Part shown: in pieces, positions 54,500 through 62,820 of the stretch
Position numbering within the stretch: position 1 is the stretch's first letter
Layout of the letters: the number at the start of each line of letters is the position of its first letter
Source: Pseudomonas sp. R5-89-07
GTDB lineage: Bacteria > Pseudomonadota > Gammaproteobacteria > Pseudomonadales > Pseudomonadaceae
Assembly: GCF_003851685.1 (NCBI RefSeq)
Contig: NZ_CP027727.1
Location: 5,456,001-5,520,000 of the forward strand
Direction: 5' to 3'
Length of the DNA stretch: 64,000 nucleotides
Translations under genes and position numbers: made by a program
The notes under the pieces: generated by a model
What the model was told of the DNA's origin: nothing
Seen by the model: only the letters and a program-made list of their open reading frames with translations
Database searches by the model: none

Positions 54500-55942
54500 A
54501 TGTTCGAACACCACGCCACGCTCAAGAAACACTTCAGTGCCCTGCGCACCACCGCCCCATTCTTCTCCCTGCGCTACGTGCGCGAATCCGGCCGCTACCT
54601 GTCGGTACGCAAGAACGTCGCCGAACCGCCGCACCTGAGCCACGACGAAGGCGCCATGCTCACCGTGCGTGTCAACGGCGTGGAAGCCTACGCCGCGACC
54701 AACGATATGTCCCTGGCCGGCCTGCAAGCCGCCCTCGAACGCGCCGAACAACAGGCCCGGCGAATCAAGCCCCACGCCCTGCTCGACCTGCGCGAGCAAG
54801 CGGTGTCCAGTGACGTGGCCGACTACCTGTCCCCCAACCTCGATCAGCCCTTCCCCTCCCTGAGCGACTGCTACCAATTGCTGGGCGATGAGTCGGCTGC
54901 CGTGCCCAGGGATGAGCGCCTGGTGAGCTGGGACGTCAGCCTCGGCCAGACCACGGTCGAGCAGATCTACCTCAACAGCGCCGGCGCCCAATTGCGCCAG
55001 GCCCAGCGCTTCGTGTTCCCCGGCGTCAACGTCACCGCCTTCGATGGCAACGACAGCCAGACCCGCACCCTCGGCGGCAGCAACTTCGGCCAGCAGGGCG
55101 GGTTCGACGTAATCAGCCGCTTCGGCCTGATCGGCGCCGCGCCGCGGGTGGCCGACGAAGCCCTGCAACTGCTGCTGGCACCGAACACGCCCCAAGGGCC
55201 GCGTGACCTGCTGCTGATGCCCGACCAGATGATCCTGCAGATCCACGAGTCCATCGGCCACCCGCTGGAGCTGGACCGCATCCTCGGCGACGAGCGTAAC
55301 TACGCCGGCACCAGCTTTGTGAAGGCCAGCGATTTCGGCCACCTGCAGTATGGTTCCAGGCTGCTCAACGTGACGTTCGACCCGGACATCCCCGAACAGC
55401 TCGCCAGCTACAGCCATGACGACGACGGCACCCGCGCCAGCAAGCAGTTCCTGATCCGCGAAGGGCTGCTGCTCAAGCCACTGGGCGGCGCGTTGTCGCA
55501 ATTTCGCGCAGGGCTGGGCGGCGTGGCCAACAGCCGTGCCAGCAGCTGGAACCGCCCGCCGATCGATCGCATGGCCAACCTCAATATCGAGGCCGGCGAC
55601 CAGAGCCTGGCGCAGCTGATCGGCGGTATCGAGCACGGCATCCTGATGTCGACCAACCGCTCCTGGTCCATCGATGACGCGCGCAACAAATTCCAGTTCG
55701 GCTGCGAATGGGGCCAACTGATCGAAAACGGCGAGCTCAAGGGCGTGGTGAAGAACCCCAACTACCGCGCCATTTCCGCGCAGTTCTGGCGCAAGCTCAG
55801 TGCGGTGGGCGACGCCAGCACCTTCAAGGTGCTGGGCACGCCCAACTGCGGCAAAGGCGAACCCAACCAGGTGATCCGCGTCGGCCATGCATCGCCGGCG
55901 TGTGTGTTCAGTAATGTCGACGTATTTGGGGGAGATGCCTGA
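54500..55942 (+). CDS. TldD-like metallopeptidase
   Basis: A 480-residue TldD/PmbA-family protein. The zinc motif HESIGH is at residues 249-254 and the distal Cys ligand in GTPNCGKGEP near the C-terminus, so it is the catalytic, TldD-like half. It does not start like the housekeeping TldD of pseudomonads and looks like a paralogue. Its stop shares one base with the ATG of its PmbA-like partner, so a heterodimer is likely. Canonical TldD/E trims peptides such as microcin B17 and antitoxin CcdA; no precursor peptide gene is evident here. Confidence 0.88.
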   Translation: MFEHHATLKKHFSALRTTAPFFSLRYVRESGRYLSVRKNVAEPPHLSHDEGAMLTVRVNGVEAYAATNDMSLAGLQAALERAEQQARRIKPHALLDLREQAVSSDVADYLSPNLDQPFPSLSDCYQLLGDESAAVPRDERLVSWDVSLGQTTVEQIYLNSAGAQLRQAQRFVFPGVNVTAFDGNDSQTRTLGGSNFGQQGGFDVISRFGLIGAAPRVADEALQLLLAPNTPQGPRDLLLMPDQMILQIHESIGHPLELDRILGDERNYAGTSFVKASDFGHLQYGSRLLNVTFDPDIPEQLASYSHDDDGTRASKQFLIREGLLLKPLGGALSQFRAGLGGVANSRASSWNRPPIDRMANLNIEAGDQSLAQLIGGIEHGILMSTNRSWSIDDARNKFQFGCEWGQLIENGELKGVVKNPNYRAISAQFWRKLSAVGDASTFKVLGTPNCGKGEPNQVIRVGHASPACVFSNVDVFGGDA

Positions 55943-57258
55943 TGAATAATTTCAAGGCACTGGTGGACTGGCTCAAGCAGGCCGTCACCGATCAGGAACA
56001 GTTTCACCTGGGCTATGCGGATGAGGCGTCCGAGTTCGTGCGCTTCAACCACGCCCAGGTACGCCAGGCCGGCCAGGTGCAACAGGCCAGCCTCAACCTC
56101 AAGCTGATCAACGCTGGCCGCCATGCCGACCTTGGCATCACCCTCGCCGGGGACCCGCAGCTGGACCGTGAACGCCTCGCCGCAGGCCTGCAACAGTTGC
56201 GGGAAACCTTGCCGTTGCTGCCGCCAGACCCCTACCTGCTGCTCAACCACACCGCCTGGCAAAGCCATAACGAACAACTGCGGCCACTGCCGGAACTGAC
56301 CCAGGTGTTGCAGGACATCAGCCAGGCCGCAGAAGGCGTAGACCTGGTCGGTTTCTATGCCGCCGGCCCGATCAGCCGTGGCTTCGCCAGCTCTGATGGG
56401 GCGTTCGGCTGGCACCAGGCCAATAGTTTCAACTTCGATTTCAGCCTGTTCCATGCCAATGGCGAAGCGGTCAAGGCCAGCTATGCCGGGCACACCTGGG
56501 ACAGTGCCGAGTTCGCCCGGCGCGTCCAGCAGGCGCGCGACCAGCTTGAGTTTCTCGGCCGGCCGTTGCACACCTTGGCGCCCGGACAGTACCGCGCCTA
56601 CCTCGCGCCAGCGGCGCTGGAGGAGATCATCAGCATCATCACCTGGGGCGGTTTTTCCGCCCAGGCCATCGCCAGCAAAGGCAGCTCATTGCAACGCCTG
56701 TATGCAGGGGAACAGCACTTGAGCCCGCTGGTGACGGTGAACGAGCAGATCAGCGGTTCACTGAGCCAGGCATTTTCCACCGAAGGCTACCCGCGCAGTG
56801 ATGTCAGGTTGATCAATGCCGGCCGCGCCGAGGGCCAACTGGTCAACTCGCGCAGCGCCGCCGAATATGGCCTGAGCGCCAACGGCGCCAGCGGCGACGA
56901 ATCCCCCAGCGCCCTGCAAATGGCCGCCGGCAACCTGGCCCAGGCCGACATCCTCAAGCAGTTGGGCACCGGGTTGTACATCAGCAACCTGTGGTACCTG
57001 AACTACTCCGACCTGCCGGCGGCGCGCCTGACCGGCATGACCCGCTTCGCCACGTTCTGGGTGGAAGACGGCGAGATCAAGGCACCGGTCAGCACCATGC
57101 GCTTTGATGACAGCGTGTACAGCCTGCTCGGCTCGCAACTGGAGGCGTTGACGGCCGAGCGGGAGCTGTTGCTGTCGGCCAGTACGTATGGCCAGCGCAA
57201 TACTTCATCCAATTTGCTTCCCGGCGCACTGGTCAAACGCCTGACGCTGACCTTGTAA
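55942..57258 (+). CDS. TldE/PmbA-like metallopeptidase subunit
   Basis: A 438-residue PmbA-like partner without a zinc motif. Family blocks: QFHLGYADEASEFVRFNHAQVRQAG at the start, GSSLQRLYAGEQHL, and the C-terminal YISNLWYLNYSDLPAARLTGMTR and FWVEDGEI. It is coupled to the TldD-like gene by an overlapping TGATG. Non-canonical like its partner. Confidence 0.88.
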   Translation: MNNFKALVDWLKQAVTDQEQFHLGYADEASEFVRFNHAQVRQAGQVQQASLNLKLINAGRHADLGITLAGDPQLDRERLAAGLQQLRETLPLLPPDPYLLLNHTAWQSHNEQLRPLPELTQVLQDISQAAEGVDLVGFYAAGPISRGFASSDGAFGWHQANSFNFDFSLFHANGEAVKASYAGHTWDSAEFARRVQQARDQLEFLGRPLHTLAPGQYRAYLAPAALEEIISIITWGGFSAQAIASKGSSLQRLYAGEQHLSPLVTVNEQISGSLSQAFSTEGYPRSDVRLINAGRAEGQLVNSRSAAEYGLSANGASGDESPSALQMAAGNLAQADILKQLGTGLYISNLWYLNYSDLPAARLTGMTRFATFWVEDGEIKAPVSTMRFDDSVYSLLGSQLEALTAERELLLSASTYGQRNTSSNLLPGALVKRLTLTL

Positions 57259-57272
57259 ACCAAGAAAATCCC

Positions 57273-57364
57273 CTGTGGGAGGGGGCTTGCCCCCGATGGC
57301 GGTGGATCAGCGAAGTATTTATCGACTGACACACCGCTATCGAGGGCAAGCCCCCTCCCACATT
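57273..57364. repeat. REP pair, tail type
   Basis: Inverted arms after the PmbA-like gene, about 135 bases ahead of the RhlA-like gene. The right arm has one change (CGAGGGC). Confidence 0.95.
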
Positions 57365-57501
57365 GTCTTGTGTTGATTTCGGACACTTTGCCAAGCCCCT
57401 TCCTACCGTTCAATCCCATACCCCGTGCAGCCTGTTGTCGCCCGCAATAAACCCCGTTATAAAAGCTAATGGCATACCGCCACGCCACAGGGAGTGCTGC
57501 G

Positions 57502-58392
57502 ATGAACCGAGGAAGTGTCGTCCTACAGAAACTGTACAAACACTACAACGTCCACGTAGAACGACTGGGCAACGACCCGCACAGAAAAACCGTGCTGATG
57601 GTCAACGGCGCGCTGGCCACCACACGCTCTTTTGCTCGCACCAGCAAATGCCTGGCCGAGCATTTCAATGTGCTGCTGTTCGACCTGCCCTTTTCCGGCT
57701 ATTCCCGCGAGCACAACACCGACCTCGAGCTGGTGACCAAGGATGACGAAGTGCAGATGCTGCGAGCGCTGGTGCAGCGCTTTGCGGTCAACCATCTGGT
57801 CTCGGCCTCGTGGGGAGGCATCTCCACGCTGCTGACCCTGGCCCATAACCCGCCGTCCATCGAAAGCTCGGTGGTGATGGCCCTGGCGCCCAACCTCAAC
57901 CCGGCGATGCTTGAGTATGTGGAGCGCGTACGCGTGTTGATCGAGGCCGATGACAAATCCGCCGTCGGCCACCTGCTCAACGAGACGGTCGGGAAATACC
58001 TGTCGCCGCGCCTCAAGCGCAACAACCACCACCACCTGTCGAACATGGCCACCACCGAGTATCGCCAGGCGCGCTTTCATATCCATCAGGTGCTGGCGCT
58101 GGGTGATGGTAACTACTTGCCGGCGCTCCGGCAGATTGAAACGCCGGTGCACTTTCTCAACGGTGCGCTGGACGAATACACCCCCGCCGCCGATGCCCGC
58201 TTGTTCAGCCAATACGTGGGGCGCAGCAGCTTCACCGTGGCCGAACACACCGGCCATCTGCTCGACCTGGAATCGCGCGAGGCGGCGCTGGCGGTGCATC
58301 GCGCCTTGCTGGATTTTTTGGTCGGCGAGCACGCTTCAATGTCGGATTTAGACGAACAGCCAGTGGGAAAAGGGGCGACGAATGGCGCATAA
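57502..58392 (+). CDS. RhlA-like HAA/acyl-ACP transferase (alpha/beta hydrolase)
   Basis: A 296-residue alpha/beta hydrolase closely resembling RhlA (295 residues), which joins two 3-hydroxyacyl-ACPs into HAA, the rhamnolipid lipid half. Shared stretches are [34 protein letters not shown], and [14 protein letters not shown] with the nucleophile S103. The Asp is in [19 protein letters not shown] and the His in [11 protein letters not shown]. PhaG is a more distant relative. I chose ATG 57502 (GGGAG, seven-base spacing); an ATG at 57469 adds 11 residues. No rhlB follows; the next gene is an MFS exporter 35 bases away, possibly co-transcribed. Confidence 0.85.
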   Translation: MNRGSVVLQKLYKHYNVHVERLGNDPHRKTVLMVNGALATTRSFARTSKCLAEHFNVLLFDLPFSGYSREHNTDLELVTKDDEVQMLRALVQRFAVNHLVSASWGGISTLLTLAHNPPSIESSVVMALAPNLNPAMLEYVERVRVLIEADDKSAVGHLLNETVGKYLSPRLKRNNHHHLSNMATTEYRQARFHIHQVLALGDGNYLPALRQIETPVHFLNGALDEYTPAADARLFSQYVGRSSFTVAEHTGHLLDLESREAALAVHRALLDFLVGEHASMSDLDEQPVGKGATNGA

Positions 58393-58427
58393 TCGCCAAC
58401 ACATAGCCTGCTAACAAAAGGGTTCCC

Positions 58428-59855
58428 ATGCCGAATCGTGCCCCTCTCGACGCCAAGACCGCCCGCTGGCTACCCTGGGTGGTAGCGATTGCCTTCTTCA
58501 TGCAGTCGCTGGACGGGACGATCCTCAACACGGCACTGCCGGCCATGGCCCGGGACCTGGCGGAAAACCCGCTGCGCATGCAGGGCGTAGTGATCGCCTA
58601 CATGCTCACCGTCGCCTTGCTGATTCCAGCATCCGGCTGGATCGCCGACCGCTTCGGCACCAAGAAAATCTTCTTTGGCGCGATCCTGCTGTTCAGCATC
58701 GGGTCGTTGCTGTGCGCGCTGTCCAGCAGCTTGAGCATGCTGGTGGGTGCGCGAATTATTCAGGGCCTGGGCGGGGCGCTGATGCTACCGGTCGGGCGCC
58801 TGGTGGTGCTGCGCGCCTATCCCCGGTCGGAGCTGGTGCGGATCATGGGCTTCATCACCATCCCCGGCCTGCTCGGCCCGTTGCTCGGCCCGACCATGGG
58901 CGGCTGGATGGTGCAATACCTGACCTGGCACTGGATCTTCCTGATCAACCTGCCGGTGGGCATGATCGGTTGTTATGCCGTATGGAAGTTCATCCCCGAC
59001 CTGCGCGGCAGCGAGCGCACACGCTTCGATGGCCTGGGCTTTGTGCTGTTCGGCGCAGCCATGGTACTGATCACCATTGCCATGGAGGGCCTGGGCGAAC
59101 TGCACTTGCCGCACCTGCGGGTGATGTTGCTGCTGTTCGGTGGCTTGGCGTGCCTGGCGGCGTACTGGCTGCGCGCCGGGCATGTCGATAACCCGCTGTT
59201 CTCGCCGGTACTGTTCAAGACCCGCACCTTTGCCGTGGGCATTCTCGGCAACCTGTTCGCGCGCCTGGGCAGTGGCGCCCTGCCGTTTCTGGTGCCGTTG
59301 CTGTTGCAGGTGGCGCTGGGTTATTCGCCGTCGGAAGCCGGCATGAGCATGCTGCCGCTCGCGGCGGCGGCGATGTTTGCCAAGTCCATCGCCCGCCCGT
59401 TGATCGAGCGCCTGGGTTATCGGGTGGTACTCACCGGAAATACCCTGGCCCTGGGTGCCATGCTGGCGAGCATGGGCCTGGTCAGCGAACAGACGCCCTA
59501 CCCCGTGCTGCTGGGCATGCTTGCGGTGCTGGGGGCGATCAATTCGCTGCAATTTACGGCGATGAACACCGTGACGCTGATCGACCTCGACGACGCCCAG
59601 GCCAGCAGCGGCAACAGTTTGCTGTCGGTGGTGGCGCAATTGTCCCTGAGCCTGGGCGTGGCCTGCGCCGGTGCGCTGCTCGGCGGGTTCACCTTGGAGA
59701 CCGGCAATGACGGGGTGAGCACGGTACTGGGCGCGTTCCAGCTGACGTTCCTCACGGTGGGCATCATGGCCATGCTGGCGGCGGCGATCTTCCTGCAACT
59801 GTCGCCAAAAGACGGCAAGCGGGTGGTCAGCCGCGAGCACGACCTGGAGCATTAA
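58428..59855 (+). CDS. MFS exporter, DHA2 (14-TM) family, MdtD-like
   Basis: A 475-residue major-facilitator transporter with about 14 helices. Motif A-like WIADRFGTKKIF (near residue 71) and the early LDGTILNTALPAMARDL (motif D1) mark drug:H+ antiporter family 2. A second transport half starts after residue 260. Length and the LDGTI signature fit MdtD/YegB relatives. Substrate unknown; the RhlA-like gene directly upstream makes export of a hydroxyacyl product conceivable (inference only). Confidence 0.9.
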   Translation: MPNRAPLDAKTARWLPWVVAIAFFMQSLDGTILNTALPAMARDLAENPLRMQGVVIAYMLTVALLIPASGWIADRFGTKKIFFGAILLFSIGSLLCALSSSLSMLVGARIIQGLGGALMLPVGRLVVLRAYPRSELVRIMGFITIPGLLGPLLGPTMGGWMVQYLTWHWIFLINLPVGMIGCYAVWKFIPDLRGSERTRFDGLGFVLFGAAMVLITIAMEGLGELHLPHLRVMLLLFGGLACLAAYWLRAGHVDNPLFSPVLFKTRTFAVGILGNLFARLGSGALPFLVPLLLQVALGYSPSEAGMSMLPLAAAAMFAKSIARPLIERLGYRVVLTGNTLALGAMLASMGLVSEQTPYPVLLGMLAVLGAINSLQFTAMNTVTLIDLDDAQASSGNSLLSVVAQLSLSLGVACAGALLGGFTLETGNDGVSTVLGAFQLTFLTVGIMAMLAAAIFLQLSPKDGKRVVSREHDLEH

Positions 59856-59937
59856 CCGGCGGCTCGTCTAGAACTTGCGGGGAAAATCCCACGAGACTGG
59901 TACACTGCGCGACATTTTGTTTTGCAGAGCCAGTCCC

Positions 59938-61323
59938 GTGACCACCATCGCCACCGCTTTTAATACTTTGCCCCTGTCCGCCGCCATGCTGGCTAACCTC
60001 GACTCGCTGGGTTATGTCGAGATGACGCAGATCCAGGCGCAGAGCTTGCCGGTGATCCTCAAGGGACTGGACCTGATCGCACAGGCCAAGACCGGCAGCG
60101 GCAAAACCGCCGCCTTCGGTATCGGCCTGCTGAACCCGATCAACCCGCGCTACTTCGGCTGCCAGGCCCTGGTGATGTGCCCGACCCGCGAGCTGGCCGA
60201 CCAAGTGGCCAAGGAAATCCGCCGCCTGGCCCGCGCCGAAGACAACATCAAGGTGCTGACCCTGTGCGGCGGCGTGTCCCTAGGCCCGCAGATCGCTTCC
60301 CTCGAGCACGGCGCCCACGTGATTGTCGGCACCCCGGGCCGCATCCAGCAGCACCTGCGCAAGGGCTCGCTGGTACTGGACGGTTTGAACACGCTGATTC
60401 TCGATGAAGCCGACCGCATGCTCGACATGGGCTTCTACGACGCCATCGAAGACATCATCAGCAAGACCCCGCCACGCCGCCAGACCCTGCTGTTCTCGGC
60501 CACCTACCCGGTGAGCATCAAGCAGCTGGCCTCCAAGTTCATGCGCGCACCGCAACAGGTGAAAGCCGAAGCGTTCCACTCCGACGACCAGATCGAGCAG
60601 CGTTTCTATGAGATCTCGCCGGAAGAGCGCATGGACGCGGTGACCAAGGTGCTGGCGCATTTCCGCCCGGCGTCGTGCGTGGCGTTCTGCTTTACCAAGC
60701 AGCAAGTACAGGAAACCGTGGATCATCTGACCGCCAAAGGCATCTCCGCCGTTGGCCTGCATGGCGACCTGGAGCAGCGCGACCGTGACCAGGTGCTGGC
60801 CATGTTCGCCAACCGCAGCACCTCGGTGCTGGTGGCCACCGACGTGGCCGCCCGTGGCCTGGACATCGACGCGCTGGACATGGTGATCAACGTCGAACTG
60901 GCCCGCGACTCGGAAATCCATATCCACCGCGTAGGCCGTACCGGTCGTGCGGGTGAAACCGGCATCGCCATCAGCCTGGTGGCGCCGTCCGAAGCGCACC
61001 GTGCCCAAGCCATCGAGCAACTGCAGAAGTCGCCCCTGAACTGGGACCAGTTGGACAACCTCAAGCCGCAAAGCGGTGGCCCGCTGCTGCCACAGATGAG
61101 CACCCTGTGCATCGCGGCAGGGCGTAAAGACAAGGTTCGCCCAGGCGACATCCTGGGTGCACTGACCGGTGAAGCCGGCATTCCGGGTGCCCAGGTCGGC
61201 AAGATCGCGATCTTTGACTTCCAGGCCTTCGTCGCCGTGGAACGCGGGATCGCCAAACAGGCGTTGCAGCGCTTGAACGACGGCAAGATCAAGGGTCGTT
61301 CGTTGCGCGTGCGGATCCTGTAA
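59938..61323 (+). CDS. dbpA: ATP-dependent RNA helicase DbpA
   Basis: A 461-residue DEAD-box helicase that assists 50S assembly at 23S rRNA hairpin 92. Motifs: Q motif (TQIQAQSLPVIL), AKTGSGKT (near 45), PTRELA, DEADRML, SAT (LLFSATYP), HRVGRTGRAG. The final about 80 residues are the DbpA RNA-binding domain (CIAAGRKDKVRPGDILGALTGEAGIPGAQVGKI). Start is GTG 59938 in a weak ribosome-site context. Confidence 0.96.
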   Translation: MTTIATAFNTLPLSAAMLANLDSLGYVEMTQIQAQSLPVILKGLDLIAQAKTGSGKTAAFGIGLLNPINPRYFGCQALVMCPTRELADQVAKEIRRLARAEDNIKVLTLCGGVSLGPQIASLEHGAHVIVGTPGRIQQHLRKGSLVLDGLNTLILDEADRMLDMGFYDAIEDIISKTPPRRQTLLFSATYPVSIKQLASKFMRAPQQVKAEAFHSDDQIEQRFYEISPEERMDAVTKVLAHFRPASCVAFCFTKQQVQETVDHLTAKGISAVGLHGDLEQRDRDQVLAMFANRSTSVLVATDVAARGLDIDALDMVINVELARDSEIHIHRVGRTGRAGETGIAISLVAPSEAHRAQAIEQLQKSPLNWDQLDNLKPQSGGPLLPQMSTLCIAAGRKDKVRPGDILGALTGEAGIPGAQVGKIAIFDFQAFVAVERGIAKQALQRLNDGKIKGRSLRVRIL

Positions 61324-61347
61324 GGACCTGCGATCCAACGGAGATCC

Positions 61348-61440
61348 AATGTGGGAGGGGGCTTGCCCCCGATGGCGGCCTGTCAGTTGGAATATTTCTG
61401 ACTGACACACCGCAATCGGGGGCAAGCCCCCTCCCACATT
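61348..61440. repeat. REP pair, tail type
   Basis: Inverted arms between dbpA and the YhiN-like gene. Confidence 0.95.
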
Positions 61441-61480
61441 GGACTGTATTTCAATTCAGAATTTGTATGAGGACACTGTT

Positions 61481-62659
61481 TTGCGCTCGACCGAAGTTGT
61501 GATCATTGGCGCCGGCGCCGCAGGCTTGATGTGCGCGCTGACCGCCGCCGGGCGCGGGCGCGAGGTGATGTTGATCGACCATGCGAACAAGGCCGGCAAA
61601 AAGATCCTCATGTCCGGTGGCGGGCGCTGCAATTTCACCAACCTGTACACTGAGCCCGCCAACTTCCTCTCGCACAACGCGCACTTCTGCAAGTCGGCCC
61701 TGGCGCGCTATACCCAGTGGGATTTCATCGGGCTGGTGGCCAAGCACGGCGTGCCGTACCACGAAAAGAAACTCGGCCAGTTGTTCTGCGATAACAAGTC
61801 CAGCGACATCCTCGGCATGCTGCTCGATGAGTGCATCCAGACCGGTGTGAGCCTGCACCTGGACACGTCCATCCAGGCAATCGCCAAACACGACGGCGGT
61901 TATCAGTTGCAGACCACCCTGGGTGAGCTGCGCTGCGAGTCCCTGGTGATTGCCACGGGCGGCTTGTCGATCCCGACCCTGGGCGCCACCGGTTTCGGTT
62001 ACCAGGTGGCCAGGCAGTTCGGCCATGAACTGTTGCCGACCCGCGCGGGCCTGGTGCCGTTCACCATCACCGATCAGCTCAAGGACCTGTGCGGCGAGCT
62101 GTCCGGCACCTCGGTGGATTGCCTGGTCAGCTGCAACGGCCAGAGCTTTCGCGAGAACATCCTGTTTACCCATCGTGGCCTGAGTGGGCCGGCGATCCTG
62201 CAGATCTCCTCCTACTGGGAACCCGGCGACACGCTGGAAATCAACCTGCTGCCCGACCACGACGCCCACACCTGGCTGCAACAGCAACAGGCCGAGCGCC
62301 CCAATAGCGAGCTGAAAACCCTGCTGGGCGAGATCTTCACCAAGAAAATGGCCAACCTGCTGGCGGACACCTGGTTTGCGTCCAAGCCGATGAAGCAGTA
62401 CACCCATGCCGAAATTGCCGACATCGCTTCGATGCTCGGCAGCTGGCAACTGGTACCGGCAGGCACGGAGGGCTATCGCACCGCGGAGGTGACGCTGGGC
62501 GGAGTGGATACGCGCGAAGTGTCTTCCAAGACCATGGAGTCGCTGAAAAGCCCTGGGCTGTACTTTATCGGTGAAGTGCTGGACGTGACCGGGCACTTGG
62601 GTGGGTTCAATTTCCAGTGGGCGTGGGCTTCAGGCTACGCCGCAGCGCAGTACGTCTGA
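61481..62659 (+). CDS. HI0933/YhiN-family flavoprotein
   Basis: A 392-residue FAD-dependent oxidoreductase of the HI0933-like family (PF03486). The Rossmann motif VVIIGAGAAGLMCALTAAGRG starts at residue 5, followed by KKILMSGGGRCNFTN, the family hallmark. The end is FIGEVLDVTGHLGGFNFQWAWASG. The gene seems to start at TTG 61481 (GAGG at eight bases); there is no suitable ATG. Biochemical role is unresolved. Confidence 0.9.
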   Translation: MRSTEVVIIGAGAAGLMCALTAAGRGREVMLIDHANKAGKKILMSGGGRCNFTNLYTEPANFLSHNAHFCKSALARYTQWDFIGLVAKHGVPYHEKKLGQLFCDNKSSDILGMLLDECIQTGVSLHLDTSIQAIAKHDGGYQLQTTLGELRCESLVIATGGLSIPTLGATGFGYQVARQFGHELLPTRAGLVPFTITDQLKDLCGELSGTSVDCLVSCNGQSFRENILFTHRGLSGPAILQISSYWEPGDTLEINLLPDHDAHTWLQQQQAERPNSELKTLLGEIFTKKMANLLADTWFASKPMKQYTHAEIADIASMLGSWQLVPAGTEGYRTAEVTLGGVDTREVSSKTMESLKSPGLYFIGEVLDVTGHLGGFNFQWAWASGYAAAQYV

Positions 62660-62675
62660 CACAACACGGTTAAAA

Positions 62676-62707
62676 AATGTGGGAGGGGGCTTGCCCCCTC
62701 CCACATT
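62676..62707. repeat. Collapsed REP hairpin
   Basis: A 32-base palindrome of two REP arms joined without spacer (AATGTGGGAGGGGGC-TT-complement). Preceded by A6, it may also terminate minus-strand transcripts. Confidence 0.9.
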
Positions 62708-62820
62708 GTGTTGTGCAGTGAGCCAGGGAAATTTTTTGCGCAGCGATGTGATCACCACCCTTGCCGTGGCGTCCTTGATAGCTCAATTTAGCGACACCGT
62801 CCCGGAAGACTCCAGACTTC

